In this document: positions 1 to 11,158 of the stretch, piece after piece
How the letters are laid out: the number at the start of each line of letters is the position of its first letter
How positions within the stretch are numbered: position 1 is the first letter of the stretch
Assembly: GCA_023634235.1 (NCBI GenBank)
Contig: JAMKCF010000029.1
Location: 1,302,001-1,366,000, forward strand
Direction of reading: 5' to 3'
Source: Pisaster brevispinus
Taxonomy: Eukaryota; Echinodermata; Asteroidea; Forcipulatida; Asteriidae
DNA: 64,000 nucleotides
Notes under the pieces: model-generated
Told to the model about the DNA's origin: nothing
Seen by the model: the letters and a program-made list of their open reading frames with translations, nothing else
Database searches by the model: none
Program-made: the position numbers and the translations under genes

Positions 1-794
1 ATTCCCCGCACAACTAATCAACCAATGAGAAACTGACTTTGAGTTCAGTGAGGGTGCTGTTTGAGCCCGTGACATCATATGTAAGGGGTTGAAAGTTCAA
101 TATTTTGATTGAACAGGAACATGAGAGAAAAGAGCATTAACGTCAGTCATTTGAGGTGTTTCAGAAGTAATCTGCATCTCCTCTACGAGGCATCTTTGCC
201 AGTCGATTCATCTGAAACAAACCACAATCACTTTATAAGCATAACAACCTTACAAACAATCCACGACCTCACGAAGGTGAGCTTGAATCTGTTGCTGTGA
301 TGTTTATATTTATTTAGAATTATATTATGTTCCTGTGGTGAGAACAAAGATACCCCAAAGGTGTGCCTAGTTACTGTAGTTATGAAGCCTGAGGTGCTGC
401 CTTGAAACAGACACATCCCCTTTACTGGATTTTTAAACATACAACTACTTGTTTGTGTAAATAAGTAGAGCGGCACGCAGGAGTTTCATCAAATTCCTTG
501 CATGACTAGTCTGTGGACCACTCGGCTCCATAGGAAAATCAAAACGCCAGACGCGCAGCTCAAAGCCAAAACCCAAGTTGCCCGTAAAGATGGCGTCTAT
601 GGGGAACTATCTATTGACCTTTACTCATAAAGCCACCGTACTGTCAGATTCCCTGATACATCATAACTACATGATACTAATTGGCGTTAACAAGAAAACA
701 TCCTGACTATTTATGCCCTTCCAGCCTAAGCATTGTATGCATTTGGAGCGGAAAGCAAAACAAGATAACTGCTGTATTAAAGGACCAACACACA
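1..794. other. Non-coding, no gene seen
   Basis: No exon with matching phase for the host gene and no recognisable repeat was found. The open frames here are short and without features. Confidence 0.5.
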
Positions 795-1127
795 AATTAA
801 TACTTTGCCCATCTGGTGGTTAAGTTATCAGGGTAGGGGTTTGAATCCTGGTCATGACACTTGTGTCCTTGAGCAAGACACTTTACTATAATTGCTTCTC
901 TTCACCCAGGGGTAAATGGGTACCTGTGAGGGCAGAGGTGGTTCTTGTGATTGTTTTAGTTTGGTACGTTACATACTTGGCACCACAGGCTGTATACTCC
1001 CAAGGGAGCTGAGATGGTTTTAGGAATGAAATAAATGGCCCAGTGCCCAGGGGTAGTAATGTTGGAGTGCCATGAGCATCACTGAGTGACGGATTTGAGC
1101 ACTATATAAGAAGTCACTATTATTATC
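795..1127 (+). mobile_element. tRNA-derived SINE
   Basis: A B-box-like GGTTTGAATCC lies at about 838-848. It is followed by the body 'gtgtccttgagcaagacac', a GGTACC-containing middle part and the tail 'gcactatataagaag', which ends in ATT repeats. Related pieces occur at 12040, 13930 and 14750. The A box is degenerate. Confidence 0.7.
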
Positions 1128-1182
1128 ACATTTCAACAATTCATATTTTGCATATTAAGAAAGTGTTTGGTGAAAATCTTAC

Positions 1183-1251
1183 CGGGACATCATTTCCTGA
1201 TGCAATATATGGAACAGAAAACTGTCCAGAATTCATCCTGTATTCCAACTC
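1183..1251 (-). CDS. Cytoplasmic tail exon
   Basis: A 69-nt exon, phase 0-0, reading ELEYRMNSGQ then FSVPYIASGNDVP. It has a good acceptor (CTTGTTTTCAG) and donor (GTAAGA), and its phase matches the transmembrane exon. It adds two tail tyrosines. No stop codon is in it, so at least one more exon lies further left, not found in positions 1-1182. Confidence 0.75.
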
Positions 1252-2188
1252 CTGAAAACAAGTATCAATCAATTTATTATATATTTACATTTATGTTTAT
1301 ATATTCATATACTGTTTGTTAAGTTGCTGAAGACCCTCTAGGTGAAACAGTCTGTACAAAAAACACTGAACCACTCCGGCATTTTTACAATCAAGCATAG
1401 CTCCTTTTTTTTTTAAACTGTCAGAACTTGCACTTTACCTCATACTTAACCATTTATAATGTATGCATTTATATTAATTTCATTTCTGGGGCCATTATAA
1501 AAGTACAAGTACATAAAAATAACAAACATCAAGAAAAGGAGAGAGTTGAACCAGCTAGAGCCTGATGGATGCCTAAAAGAAACTAAGTTTCTGGCGAGGG
1601 GACTCTACTCTCTAGCTGATACACACACATTTTATGTAGATAAAAAATAACTTTAATATGTGCATAACTATTACTGCCATTAAAGCTTAGTACTCCATCG
1701 ATTAAACAAAATTGTTGACAAAAATTGGAAGCTCCGCTGTACCACTCCTCCATCTTAAATATTGTCAAGTTAAGAGAATAGAACTTGTAGAACCCCACAA
1801 ATATCCACAATGCTTTGGAATGCTGCAGTCAAACTAAACACTTAATTTGGGTTAATGTGCACAAAATCCATGGAAAAACATACAGTCGCTTTCAATAACA
1901 CAGGATTTTGTTGATGAAATTTTCACTGATTGATTGGATGATGCGTTGTTCAAAAAATTACTGAGCAAACTAATTGTCAAAACCATATCAAACAAGAAAT
2001 TGGCTAGTTATTTTATTGTACAGTATAATTCCCTACAAAACCGGAACAATTTGTTTTCATACTAATTTGTAGTACTTTTCAGAGATGAAACCTTGGTCTT
2101 TTGACTACTTTCTCTGCATGGTCCTGTATCAATGACTAGTATCCCTGCTAAGCAATATTCTTCTTCTAAGCAGCCCTAATGTACTTAC

Positions 2189-2448
2189 GTCTCTTGTGTA
2201 GCTGCGGTCTCTGTTTTCGTGTCTTCTTTGGTTGTCGTAGTACTGGTAGTTATCCCTGCCATACATGGCTCCAGTTCTTGAGGAGGATGCTCTACTCATG
2301 AGGAAACAGACACCAAGGATGACCATGACGACGATGATCAACAGGATGGTACCTCCCACAGCGATGGCAATAATAGCTTCAGTGGATAAGGTACCTCCAC
2401 CTCCACCTCCACCTCCACCTCCACCTCCACCTCCATCTCCACCTCCAT
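2189..2448 (-). CDS. Poly-Gly stalk, transmembrane helix and cytoplasmic tail exon
   Basis: A 260-nt exon, phase 1 in and phase 0 out. The N-terminal part is a glycine run broken by Asp (DGGGDGGGG...). The single membrane helix follows (AIIAIAVGGTILLIIVVMVI, continuing to about CFLM), then the stop-transfer SRASSSR and a polar tail with NYQYYDNQRRHENRDRSY. Hydrophobicity fits a type I membrane anchor. The donor GTAAGT after TACACAAGAGAC is strong. If unspliced, the frame would stop at 2129, giving a short alternative C-terminus. Confidence 0.92.
2395..2447 (-). repeat. Coding hexanucleotide minisatellite (poly-Gly)
   Basis: A run of (CCACCT)n on the plus strand, with two CCATCT variants, encodes the Gly stalk just outside the membrane helix. 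Such arrays change length by slippage in 6-bp steps, which keeps the frame. Confidence 0.9.
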
Positions 2449-2938
2449 CTTCCAAATACAATTTGACAAAACAATGAATTTCTCATGTTTTTCCCCCCTC
2501 TTATGATGGGTTTTTGCATAGTTCATGCCCATCCCATGTTTGTACTCATGTATTGTACTCATAGTAACTGTACTCTCAAACTCATCACTAACTCCTGAGG
2601 AACGACAACGCAAGCTTCCTTTTAGTCAAGATCCCAAGGTCGTCCCAGGACAATAATATTGTAGCTGTAACCATATTATGGCTACAGTAGATTGGATGTC
2701 CCAGTTATGAGTGGACTGTCCACAAAATTGCGTAAACATCATTGGTTAAAGATGTCTGTGATGTATAATGAAATGAACACTAGGTGTAAACGGGAAACAT
2801 GCTTACCAAATAACAAATACACTCGAGCAAAGTCATTTATTTAGTCTAAAAAATCAAAGATATGATGGGAGAGTGCCTGTCAAACAAGTTATGAGAACAC
2901 CAGAACGACGGACAAAATTAAAATTCAAGCTAAATTAC

Positions 2939-2982
2939 CTGTAGGGGTCTGGCATCTGAGACCAGTGAAGCCATTGACACAA
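2939..2982 (-). CDS. EGF-like domain, last part micro-exon
   Basis: A 44-nt exon, phase 2 in and phase 1 out. It reads CVNGFTGLRCQTPT, with the G-F-T-G-x-x-C end of an EGF domain. Acceptor TTGTTTTAG, donor GTAATT. Joined to 4259-4334 the six-Cys EGF is complete. Confidence 0.88.
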
Positions 2983-3184
2983 CTAAAACAAATAAAAGAA
3001 ATGAAAAGTTTGGTACAACACATCATAGCTATGGTTTTGCCATACCTTTAAACAAAATACAAAAACCCATAACATATTTTCATTAATTTATTCCTGATAG
3101 TATGAAATAACTTAGTGATAAATAGAAACGCTCAAAGCCAAAAAATATATAAAAACTCAGCAATCTACCGATCAAATCTGGGTC

Positions 3185-3240
3185 CAATTTCATAGAGCTG
3201 CTTAAGCAGAAAAGGAGGAAATCTGTTTGATTGCAAGGGC
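3185..3240. mobile_element. Fragment of 'caatttcatagagctgctta' MITE family
   Basis: Shares the end 'CCAATTTCA..AGCTG' with the full palindromic element at 59000-59173. Only one end is kept. Confidence 0.45.
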
Positions 3241-3570
3241 CAACCTAATGGTAAAGGCTTTTTACTAACAAATGGGCCCCTCAGAGTTTTCAATGTTTAA
3301 AGTTTCAATTTTTTTTTTTTTATTTGTTTGACCCACCTGCCCACCCTTAACATTGATTGCTCTGAATGACCCCTAATCTTAATATTTTTAATCTTGTCTG
3401 AGGGCAAACAAAATTGGAAAAAGATCAAATTAGGAAGAATATTCTGTAGGCCGTTCTGACACTACTTATGTTCAATGAACAATATTCACATAAAATTCAC
3501 CATTGAATGGAGGGAATACCTTTGGTAATTTCTCCAAAAATTAATGACCAGAAAAACATACTTGGTTAAG

Positions 3571-3885
3571 AGCACTGGACAATTGTTGATATTATAAAAC
3601 ATTGTTAGAAACGACACCCTTTGAAATAATGCAGTTTTAGAGAAAGAGTTCATTTTTCACCTAGAAATAATTTGAATCTGAGAAAGGCTTCAGGCATGAA
3701 GCCTTTCTCAGGCATCTGAAAATACATAATTCTGTGCAACAAGGTTGTTTTTTTGTCATTATTTTCTTGCAACTTCTTGACTAATTGAGCCCAACTTTTC
3801 ACAGATTGGTTTTTTTATGCATATGTTGGGATAAACCAAGTGAAGATACTGGTCTTTGACAATTACCAAAAGTATACCCTGCCTT
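3571..3885. mobile_element. MITE-like palindromic element
   Basis: Begins AGCACTGGACAATTGTTG and ends near 'accaaaagtataccctgcctt', which are degenerate inverted ends. It contains a strong central hairpin at 3678-3711. I recall this layout as a very common dispersed element of sea-star genomes; copy number cannot be checked here. Confidence 0.6.
3678..3711. repeat. Perfect 15-bp inverted repeat, 4-nt loop
   Basis: CTGAGAAAGGCTTCA, GGCA, then the exact reverse complement. It forms the centre of the element at 3571-3885. Confidence 0.9.
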
Positions 3886-4258
3886 TAAACTCAAAAAGAA
3901 ACTTTCAAATGTTCTTACATGGGTACCAGTCAAATGTAAAGCATATAATTCTTTTGAGAATAATTCTGGTGGGTTTTGTTGTGGTTGGAAAAAGGTCAAT
4001 GTAAGCAATACATGTAAAAAAACTGTGTCTGCAGAAGAGTTTTATTAGCAAGCTTTGTTGTTCTTAGATATTTAGTAGTCCATGTAAAATATAACTTCAG
4101 CATAGAAATGGTAAAAGAATGTTAGCGTCTCAATGTTCATTGTTCTTAAAAATGTCACACAAAAGTTGCTTACAACCTTCTCCAGTAGCTTTTGAAAATG
4201 TGTGCCTGGCAAAAAGGGAAAGAGAAGTATGTCTTTCTGCCTGGCATACAACAATTAC

Positions 4259-4334
4259 CTGCAAGTACTTGCAAATGTGGTAGAGTGGGGTGAACACGTT
4301 CCTCCATTCATACAGTAATCTGTCAAGCATACCT
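4259..4334 (-). CDS. EGF-like domain, first part exon
   Basis: A 76-nt exon, phase 1 in and phase 2 out. It reads EVCLTDYCMNGGTC and ends FASTC, giving cysteines 1 to 4 of an EGF domain. Acceptor TAATTTTCAG, donor GTAATT. The next exon at 2939-2982 supplies cysteines 5 and 6, so this EGF is split, unlike the one at 45851. Confidence 0.88.
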
Positions 4335-4444
4335 CTGAAAATTAAAAAGATGTAAAGTTTTGGAATGTGTGTGAGGCCTGTGAGAAAGCTGAAAAGATCA
4401 GTGGAGCACAGAGTAATGTAGGCAAGGACTAAGGAAGGTTATTA

Positions 4445-4559
4445 GACCATATCCGATTTGGCGGCTACGTCTGTTGCTAAGGGCCTCCTATACTTCAATG
4501 CATGTTGATAGGCAAAGCAAGCCATAGCCGTACCTGTAGCCACCAATTCCAACACAGCC
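4445..4559. mobile_element. Short MITE, same family as 60104-60906
   Basis: The left end 'atccgatttggcggctacg' and right end 'tagccaccaattccaacac' are imperfect inverted repeats. They match the ends of the longer element at 60104-60906. About 115 bp, non-coding. Confidence 0.6.
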
Positions 4560-5590
4560 CTGACATTTGGAAGGGATCTGACTAACTCTTTAGGGTTACA
4601 GTAATAAAATAATCATAAAGTGAAGTTTACAGAGACACCATTTCCCTATTCTCTCTATGAGATGTGATGGTTCTCTGAAAAACCAGTGGTTTAATAGCTC
4701 AATATTTGGATCAGTGTTCTGTTTATCCAGTTCTAGTTCCTGCCTTTGGGCACCATTGAGCTAATCCTACCTAGCAACTAAACCTGTCCAGCATTCCCCT
4801 GAAGACGATCAGAACACACTGATCAAAAGTTTGAGTTGTTAAATCACCGGTTCTTCTCAGAACAGCCACAGCTCATAGAGAGAGTTCATGTACATGGTGT
4901 AACAGCAAATCTCACTTGATTGTATTCCCAATGCACATAATTCCATGTATCAGTATTGCATATTGTATAGCCGTAAAAATTATGTGTACTGCTATGGATA
5001 ATTTTTTATGTTGAAGGACTGTGCAGTACGCGTTCAGTGCATTCCATGACGGACACATGGATTTCCGACCGTAGGGTGAAGAGGCAAAATGATTTTTTTA
5101 GTGGCACATGGGACTTTTTATATTATCTTTAAGAATATTGAAACTGAAATGAAAATGTTTTGCCTTTGAAAAGAATACCTAGAAGTTGGAATGCTTGACA
5201 CAGACTTTGGAGGTAGTCAGGGAACATAAAGATTTTCATAGCTTTTTCAGAGACAGCAAATTCCCCCAGTTTTCCTATCAAGCTCCTTTCTCCTTTTCTT
5301 CACAATCCTTGACTTGTGTAAACGTACAATATACAATTATTGTACTTTAGGAAAATCATAAATGTACCCTTGTCCATTTCCAGTCCACACAGGTCTCTCC
5401 ACATCAAATGATTTGCAAACCAGATAAATTCCAGATCAATTCTTCAGTTCACATAAAAATATATAGGCCTACACTTCCGCGGGTACACAAACTTTTCAAT
5501 CCCAGTTCCTTCTTGCCCACTCGAAAAATTTTGGAAATTATTTGTTTCCCTAGTTAATCAAAGGCATTATTATAGATCAAATAAATATAC

Positions 5591-5816
5591 CTTCAGCAAC
5601 ATTTGTACTTTGTGGAGCAGCACCCATGCCAGGACCCAAATTGTTGTTATTGTTTGCAACGGCTTGGTTCAGAGTATCCTGAACACTTTGTTGAGTTACT
5701 GGAGAACTTGGATCCACAGTTACGATGAGACTTGGGATGATACTTCCAGATGAAAAACTGAGGACTCTCACTTGAACAAACCCATATCCTGGGAGTACAA
5801 TCAAAATATTGAATAC
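5591..5816 (-). CDS. SEA domain 2, second half exon, with GS cleavage-like motif
   Basis: A 226-nt exon, phase 0 in and phase 1 out. It starts VFNILIVLPG, continues VQVRVLSFSSGSIIPSLIVT, and ends with the helix VQDTLNQAVANNNN. The SFSSGSIIP stretch lines up with the SEA autoproteolysis site (F-R-x-G-S-V-V-V in mucin-type SEA), so cleavage between Gly and Ser is plausible. An Asn-rich, low-complexity linker follows. Acceptor TCCCGACAG, donor GTATAT. Confidence 0.9.
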
Positions 5817-5847
5817 CTGTCGGGAGTGAAAGAAAAAGTGCACAACG

Positions 5848-6115
5848 TTGATAACTTTATATAGCGCCCGTATCCGTCAACTTAATAACACTCAAGGCAC
5901 TTTGCAATTAACCACCAAATTGGAAACAAGCAAAAGCAGAGCAAGATAACAATATAGTTTCATAAATACAGTTCAAAAGCATCCATGAACAGGAATGGGA
6001 TTTAAGTTCTTCTTGAAACTTGGCAAAGATGGAGAAAGCCGCACATCAGATGGGAATGAGTTCTATATGGTGAGTTCAGCAAATCTCAAAGATCGGTCAC
6101 CCCATTGATTGCGAT
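5848..6115 (-). mobile_element. CR1/L2-like LINE 3' end fragment
   Basis: On the minus strand, 6115 to 6000 reads WGDRSLRFAEL, then (after one stop codon) NSFPSDVRLSPSLPSFKKNL, which is the typical C-terminus of CR1/Rex-like reverse transcriptase ORFs (W.SLP..IR...SL..FK..LK). A short 3' UTR ending 'gggcgctatataaag' follows. It is 5' truncated and dead. Confidence 0.65.
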
Positions 6116-7189
6116 ACTGTTATTATTAATGCTACTAAGTCATTGCACAAGTACATTAAATTGATATAGCAAGAATGCACCACCTACAAGCGGCTAAAGC
6201 ATTTGTCTTTTGTAACAGCATTTTACATGATGTATGGTGGTGCTATATCAAATTAATGGTCATGCTGTTATCGCACTCTGTAACATAAATTATTGGCTCG
6301 CTCAGTGACAGTAACCGGCTCGGAAATCTACATCATTAAATATTTAAATCGTTGAAAATCCGTATAAAATCAAGGATGAGACACCTTAGGTTGCTTTTTG
6401 CGGGATTATACAAAATTAATATAGGTTTCACTTCTTTTTTTTTTGCGTGACATTATGTGACCTCTTCTTCCGGTCGAAATCGGAAGTGCCTTTGTAGTTT
6501 AAAAGTGACAACTTTTTTTGAGTTGTTTTAAACAAAGTTGTAGTCTGACGAAGGTCTGGTTTAAAAAACAAGACCAATGCCGTCATTAAAATCCAAGAGC
6601 GCCCTCTAGCAGCAGGTTAAAAACAGTTCAAAATTTGTTTTTACTAGATATTCCAAAATTTTAGGTCAGGTCTTGGTGACCTCATCAGGTTTTACATGAC
6701 GTCACCTTCAATGTCAATTTTTCAAGGCTTCATCTACATAATAACATTCTCAATTGAGCTGAACTTTTGGATGTACTCAAGCTGAGATGTTAAAATGTTT
6801 ATTTTCCTTGAAAAATGGCTGCATCTTTTGTAACATGACATCACCTTAAAGGTGCAGTTTTACAAAATCTTTTTAAATGGATATCTTGAGAACCACAGCT
6901 GTTATGATTTGAATCATTGCTTCGCCTGTGAAAGTTTGATGTGTGAGAGTTCTTTTTATTGGTTAGCGACATGGTTTGACTTGACTTCCAGTCCAAACCG
7001 GAAGTTTAAATAAGATCAGATAATATAAAGCTTTATTTTAAATAGGCTTTATGTCCATATTTGTAAATCTCTTTATTATTTAACTTTCAATACTTACCTG
7101 CTATTCACTGAACCCGAACACCTAGTGTTTTTAATTATACAAACACTACATATCTAGGTTAAAAATGAAATTATATGACTTAAGTTGTG
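6116..7189. other. Intron sequence, no gene seen
   Basis: AT-rich, between the two SEA half exons. It contains TTCCGG and CGGAAG pairs (6470-6490 and 6988-7005) in the same short inverted arrangement as the satellite monomers. No coding signal. Confidence 0.4.
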
Positions 7190-7570
7190 AAAAACTAGAT
7201 ATTATCTGATGGAAACTAGATACTATCCTGTGGGAACTAGATATTATCTCGGGGGAACTAGAAAACGTCTCTTGGGAACTAGGTATTATCTTACGGGGAC
7301 TAGATATTATCTAGTGGGAACTATAGATATTATATTATGGGAACTATAGATATTATCTTGTGGGAATTACATATAATCTTGTGGGAATTACATACTATCT
7401 TGTGGGAACTAGATACTATCTTGTGGGAATTACATATTATCTTGTGAGAACTAGATACTATCTTGTGGGAATTACATTATCTTGTGGGAACTAGATACTA
7501 TCTTGTGGGAATTGCATATTATCTAGTGGGAACTAGATACTATCTTGTGGGAACTAGATATCATCTAGTA
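7190..7570 (+). repeat. About 21-bp minisatellite
   Basis: Tandem diverged copies of 'aactagatattatcttgtgg', with variants (actatc, attacat, ctagtggg). A short frame through it has no meaning. Related copies lie at 11318-11660 in the same orientation. Confidence 0.85.
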
Positions 7571-8561
7571 GACCATGGGGCGTGCAGTGAAAAGGTGCTT
7601 AGAAATCAAGTTTCGTGGCGCACCTCATGCATGAGCGTGGAAACAGTTTTAATTAATAGATAATTACATGTGGATTGCTAACATATAAATCCACAATCAT
7701 GAAACTTGCCAGTTAGGCAGTTATTTGCATTTTAATTAAGCATCATGAAAATAGCGCCCTCTGTTGGCCATTTTTAGAAAACTGTGTACATTTCAATGGG
7801 GTAATTTTTGTAAGAAATGTTTATCATGAATAAGCTATCTTTTTATGTTTTCCCCCCTTCTCTGAGCTGAAGAATTGGCCCATTGGGGGGTGGATCTACC
7901 ACTGTCTACTCCAAAGGCCAATTATTTTATCTTTAAAAAGATTATACCTATCAACTGTTTGTTTCTTGCTCAAATTTAACTGTTAGTGTTAACACATTTA
8001 GAGACCGTCTACAGCTGATGTCAACATTTTTCAGGTCATAGAGTACTACTTTTGAGACCCCCCCCCCAATGTTGCACATTATTTAAGTGTCTTAATATAC
8101 TCTTTATTATGACAGTGAAAATTTTGGGACGGCCCCTTAATCTTTATTAATATCCTTATGATTAATAAGTTACTTAAATAAAGGAATCGCAAAACAAAAT
8201 TATTACTGTATGACATTATTTTGTTTTATTCTGTCATGGTCATGGTGACCCCTTTTCGGGCTTTTCCATCCTATTTTGATATATACATTCGTAATAACAA
8301 ATACTCCCTGTCCTACATGATAAAGTCACTGTTCAGTCTGCAAGGATAAATCATCTGAAATTGATGGCCATGGTAGTAAAGTGACTGACAGGTGAATTCT
8401 TCATTATATTACGTAGTACAGCTGATGCAGTGAAGAGTGTGTGAAAATTTGCAGTTTCATGTGGAAATCTCTCTGCTTCTACAGCTGCTTCACTGCTGTC
8501 TGTATCTACTATCAGTATCAGTACATGATGTATCTGAGCCAACTACTGTCTCCACCAGTTC

Positions 8562-9193
8562 TTATGCAGCAAGAGATTGGCTGTACACCAAGTCGCTTGT
8601 ATTTTTAGCATATGACCTTTGAATTATGAGTGTGGGGAATGTTTTTTTCAGGCGTTTCTTCAGATTGTGGGTCCGGTAATTAGTGCAGTCGACTTCCTCA
8701 ACTTCTTGTACACACTTGATAAACTTGCGACGCAGTGACGTTAGGAACAGAACTTCATTTTTTTCTATTATTCTTTTCTGGATGACTTCTTCGCAGAACT
8801 TTGTGTAAGCATCCTTGAACCTGGGTGCTTCATCCGATGGACCAGACCGTGTCAAGAATCGGGTATACTCATTATAGCAAAGACGATGATAGCATACTTC
8901 TAAAGCTATGAGATCTTTATTCTCAATTTGCATTAGTAGCCTCTCATCCTTCTTTTGTCGTGCTGCTTCTAACAGTTGGCCTGCAGTCACGGTTTGGCAC
9001 TGTGAGTATTTGTCACGCACAGTTTTCCTCGATATTTTCTCTCTACTCCATCTGTCTTTCTTATTGCAGATAATGCACACCTGTGCAAGAACATGAGGTT
9101 TTTCTGGGTTGCCAGGGAGGAAGTTTGATGATGAACTCAGTTTTCTTCGCTGGGGTTCAGTGCTGCCTTTTCCCTGCTCAACTTCAACTTGGT
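8562..9193 (-). pseudogene. Nested gene, exon 3: zinc-binding-type protein of a mobile-element-like family
   Basis: 209 codons after a good acceptor (CATATTCAG). The peptide has CIICNKKDRWS, then IENKDLIALEVCYHRLCYNE, giving a Cys-x2-Cys and a Cys-Tyr-His-x2-Cys pair, and a basic end with HNLKKRLKK. I recall this arrangement from large families of unnamed proteins repeated in invertebrate and fish genomes, usually linked to mobile elements. The frame stops at 8562, but family-like sequence (ANFHTLFTASAVLRNIM) continues in another frame at about 8380-8490. The copy therefore seems broken at its C-terminus. No catalytic motif is visible, and the function is unknown. Confidence 0.6.
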
Positions 9194-9406
9194 CTGAATA
9201 TGTATGAAGAGAAAAAAACAATGAGAATAGGAAAAAACAAAATATATTATAGAAACAGAGGAATGAAGTGACTTAGGGATGGGCATCGTGATCAGAAATA
9301 GAGGTGAAAAAACAAAACTACACATGCAAGAAGATTTGAAAAGCAATAAGAAACTTAATATTACTGCACATTTAAATCTTGATTGAATTATTCAATGTCT
9401 GCCTAC

Positions 9407-9503
9407 CTTGATGTTTCCGTTTCTTCTCGTTCCTTTTCTCAGCCCTTGAAATCTGGTTAATGTCACAAAAACGCTTGTAGCACTCAGAGTGGTACCCATA
9501 AAT
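9407..9503 (-). CDS. Nested gene, exon 2
   Basis: A 97-nt exon, phase 0 in and phase 1 out, reading IYGYHSECYKRFCDINQ and then a basic EKRNEKKRKHQ stretch. Acceptor TTGATTTACAG, donor GTAGGC. The split codon with exon 3 gives Asp. Y-H-x2-C-Y-x2-F resembles the zinc pair repeated in exon 3. Confidence 0.65.
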
Positions 9504-9630
9504 CTGTAAATCAAATAAAAAAAGTAATAGCAATTATAAAAACTATATAATTTCTTTTGGCTAATCATCCATACATACATATGGTTTTGCGTATGCAGTC
9601 CAAAAGTTTATAAAAACCAGCATCCATCGA

Positions 9631-9905
9631 GTGTATATGTTGGGCATGTTCAGTCGATCTACACTATTGGTCGATCATGTTTATCTTTCAACCAATCCCA
9701 CTACCACCAGTCTTCAGTCCAATACCTTTTCAGCTGAACGTTTCAGCTGGATACATTCTAAAACAGCTAAAAACTGTCACGGTACTGTCACAAAAATGTT
9801 GAAACCAACCAGGTTTACCAAACATGCCAACCACATCTCTGGCTGCATCATTCGTGAACGGACACCAACCCTCAGAAATCTAATAAACAATTCATCCCTG
9901 AATTG
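9631..9905. repeat. Dispersed repeat shared with 46180-46350
   Basis: Shares 'aaccacatctctggc', 'gacaccaaccctcagaaat' and 'tgtcacggta' in the same order with 46180-46350. The plus-strand open frame here is not conserved between the copies, so it is treated as non-coding. Confidence 0.5.
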
Positions 9906-10685
9906 TTAATCAGATTCAAATGTTTTTATTGGTTTCCAACAACTGGGGTATTTCAGATGAAATAATTTCACAGGATGCCTACCATTGCCATCCTCATATT
10001 CATAACAAGTAAGGTTTCAGATACAAACATACATTTTTTCCCGAGGTCATCCCCATCTTCAAGTAAAACAAATCAAAGAATAAAACAATAAAATTAAATT
10101 AAAAAGCTCAACTGAATAAAAATCATTTCCATGTTTATTTTTGTCAGATGAAAGGCCAGAATAAATAAAGACAAAATTTTTCACAAGTTTGAATGGAAGA
10201 ATATATTAAAAAGATTTGTTTAAATGGTTAGTTAAATACTAACACTAGAGTAGAGTAGTAGCAGTAGAGTACTGCAACATTGCAAGTGTAGTAAAAAATG
10301 ACAAACACCCTGCCTTTATAATTATATTTATAGTTTATGTTGTTGGTCTAACTTAAAATAAGGACAAACGTTGTGAATAATCACCACGATATAATCTTTA
10401 AAGGATTAATAAATAAATTCCTGGAAAAGTCACTTCTGAAAAACATCACGAGGATCTGTAGTAACTAATAGTAAGGCCTCTAGTTTAACTCTAAGCATCT
10501 CTAAGGTAAGGGTATGCAAGTCAGTACCATTTATTATTTTCTCTGGACAAAAAGTAAACGTGGAGCGCTTGGAAACAAATCGCCATAGAAAAAACAAAGC
10601 CAATAAAATAAATCAAGACTAAAAACATCACTGGGTTCCGATATTTTTTTAAATTAAGAAGAAAGAAGGTATCGTTGGACGTTAC
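9906..10685. other. Intron 1 of the nested gene, no feature seen
   Basis: AT-rich sequence with short homopolymers. No coding or repeat signal was recognised. Confidence 0.4.
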
Positions 10686-10955
10686 CTGAGAGAGATCTTG
10701 TGACAGTTGTTCATCATCGACGATGTGTTCTTTGTCAGTGTCGACATGGCGATCGCTGAGCTCGAGCTCGAAGAGCCCAAGACATGCCTCTGCTTTGGTG
10801 ACAATTTCACGCTCGACAGTACCATCTATTTCTTTCCATCTTCTTGCACATGAAAGGAACTTTCTCCAACTTTTTTCCGAAAATTGTAAAACTTTCGTTC
10901 CAACGCTAGACAAATGCAAAATACATTTTCTTTGCGACATCTTTTCTGCAGACAA
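10686..10955 (-). CDS. Nested gene, exon 1 with start
   Basis: 90 codons from the first Met (MSAEKMSQRKCILHLSSVG) to a GTAACG donor, phase 0. It contains FSEKSWRKFLSCARRWKEI and an acidic end. A second Met, five codons on, could also start. It lies inside the 5.9-kb intron of the large gene, on the same strand. With exons 2 and 3 it makes about 332 residues. Intact splice sites across three exons suggest either a host-type gene or an intron-bearing element. No terminal inverted repeats were found by eye. Confidence 0.6.
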
Positions 10956-11158
10956 GGAAGGGCAGCCATAATGCAGTAATGTAATTGTTGTGCGTCTCTA
11001 TCGTTAGGTGTGCAGAGGTCATGACCTCGTGAACATAACAGCTCTACAGCTATTGGTTTACTCACCGCAACTGCTGCCGCGCGGTCTCGTAAAGCCAACG
11101 TTGATTGGTCATTGATGAGGTCATGCTTTCCCCCAGCCTCGCACTATGCTTTGAAAAT
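10956..11158. promoter_or_regulatory. Possible bidirectional promoter
   Basis: This lies between the minus-strand start at 10955 and a possible plus-strand first exon at 11159. It holds two ATTGG (inverted CCAAT) boxes near 11054 and 11104, and a GC-richer patch (tgccgcgcggtctcg). No TATA box is evident. Inference only. Confidence 0.35.

Noticed and set aside
228..476. 82-residue minus-strand frame as the last exon of the large gene
   Set aside because: No acceptor or phase fit was found and the composition is not coding-like.
2265..2477. Plus-strand Pro-rich frame
   Set aside because: Antisense shadow of the Gly-stalk/transmembrane exon.
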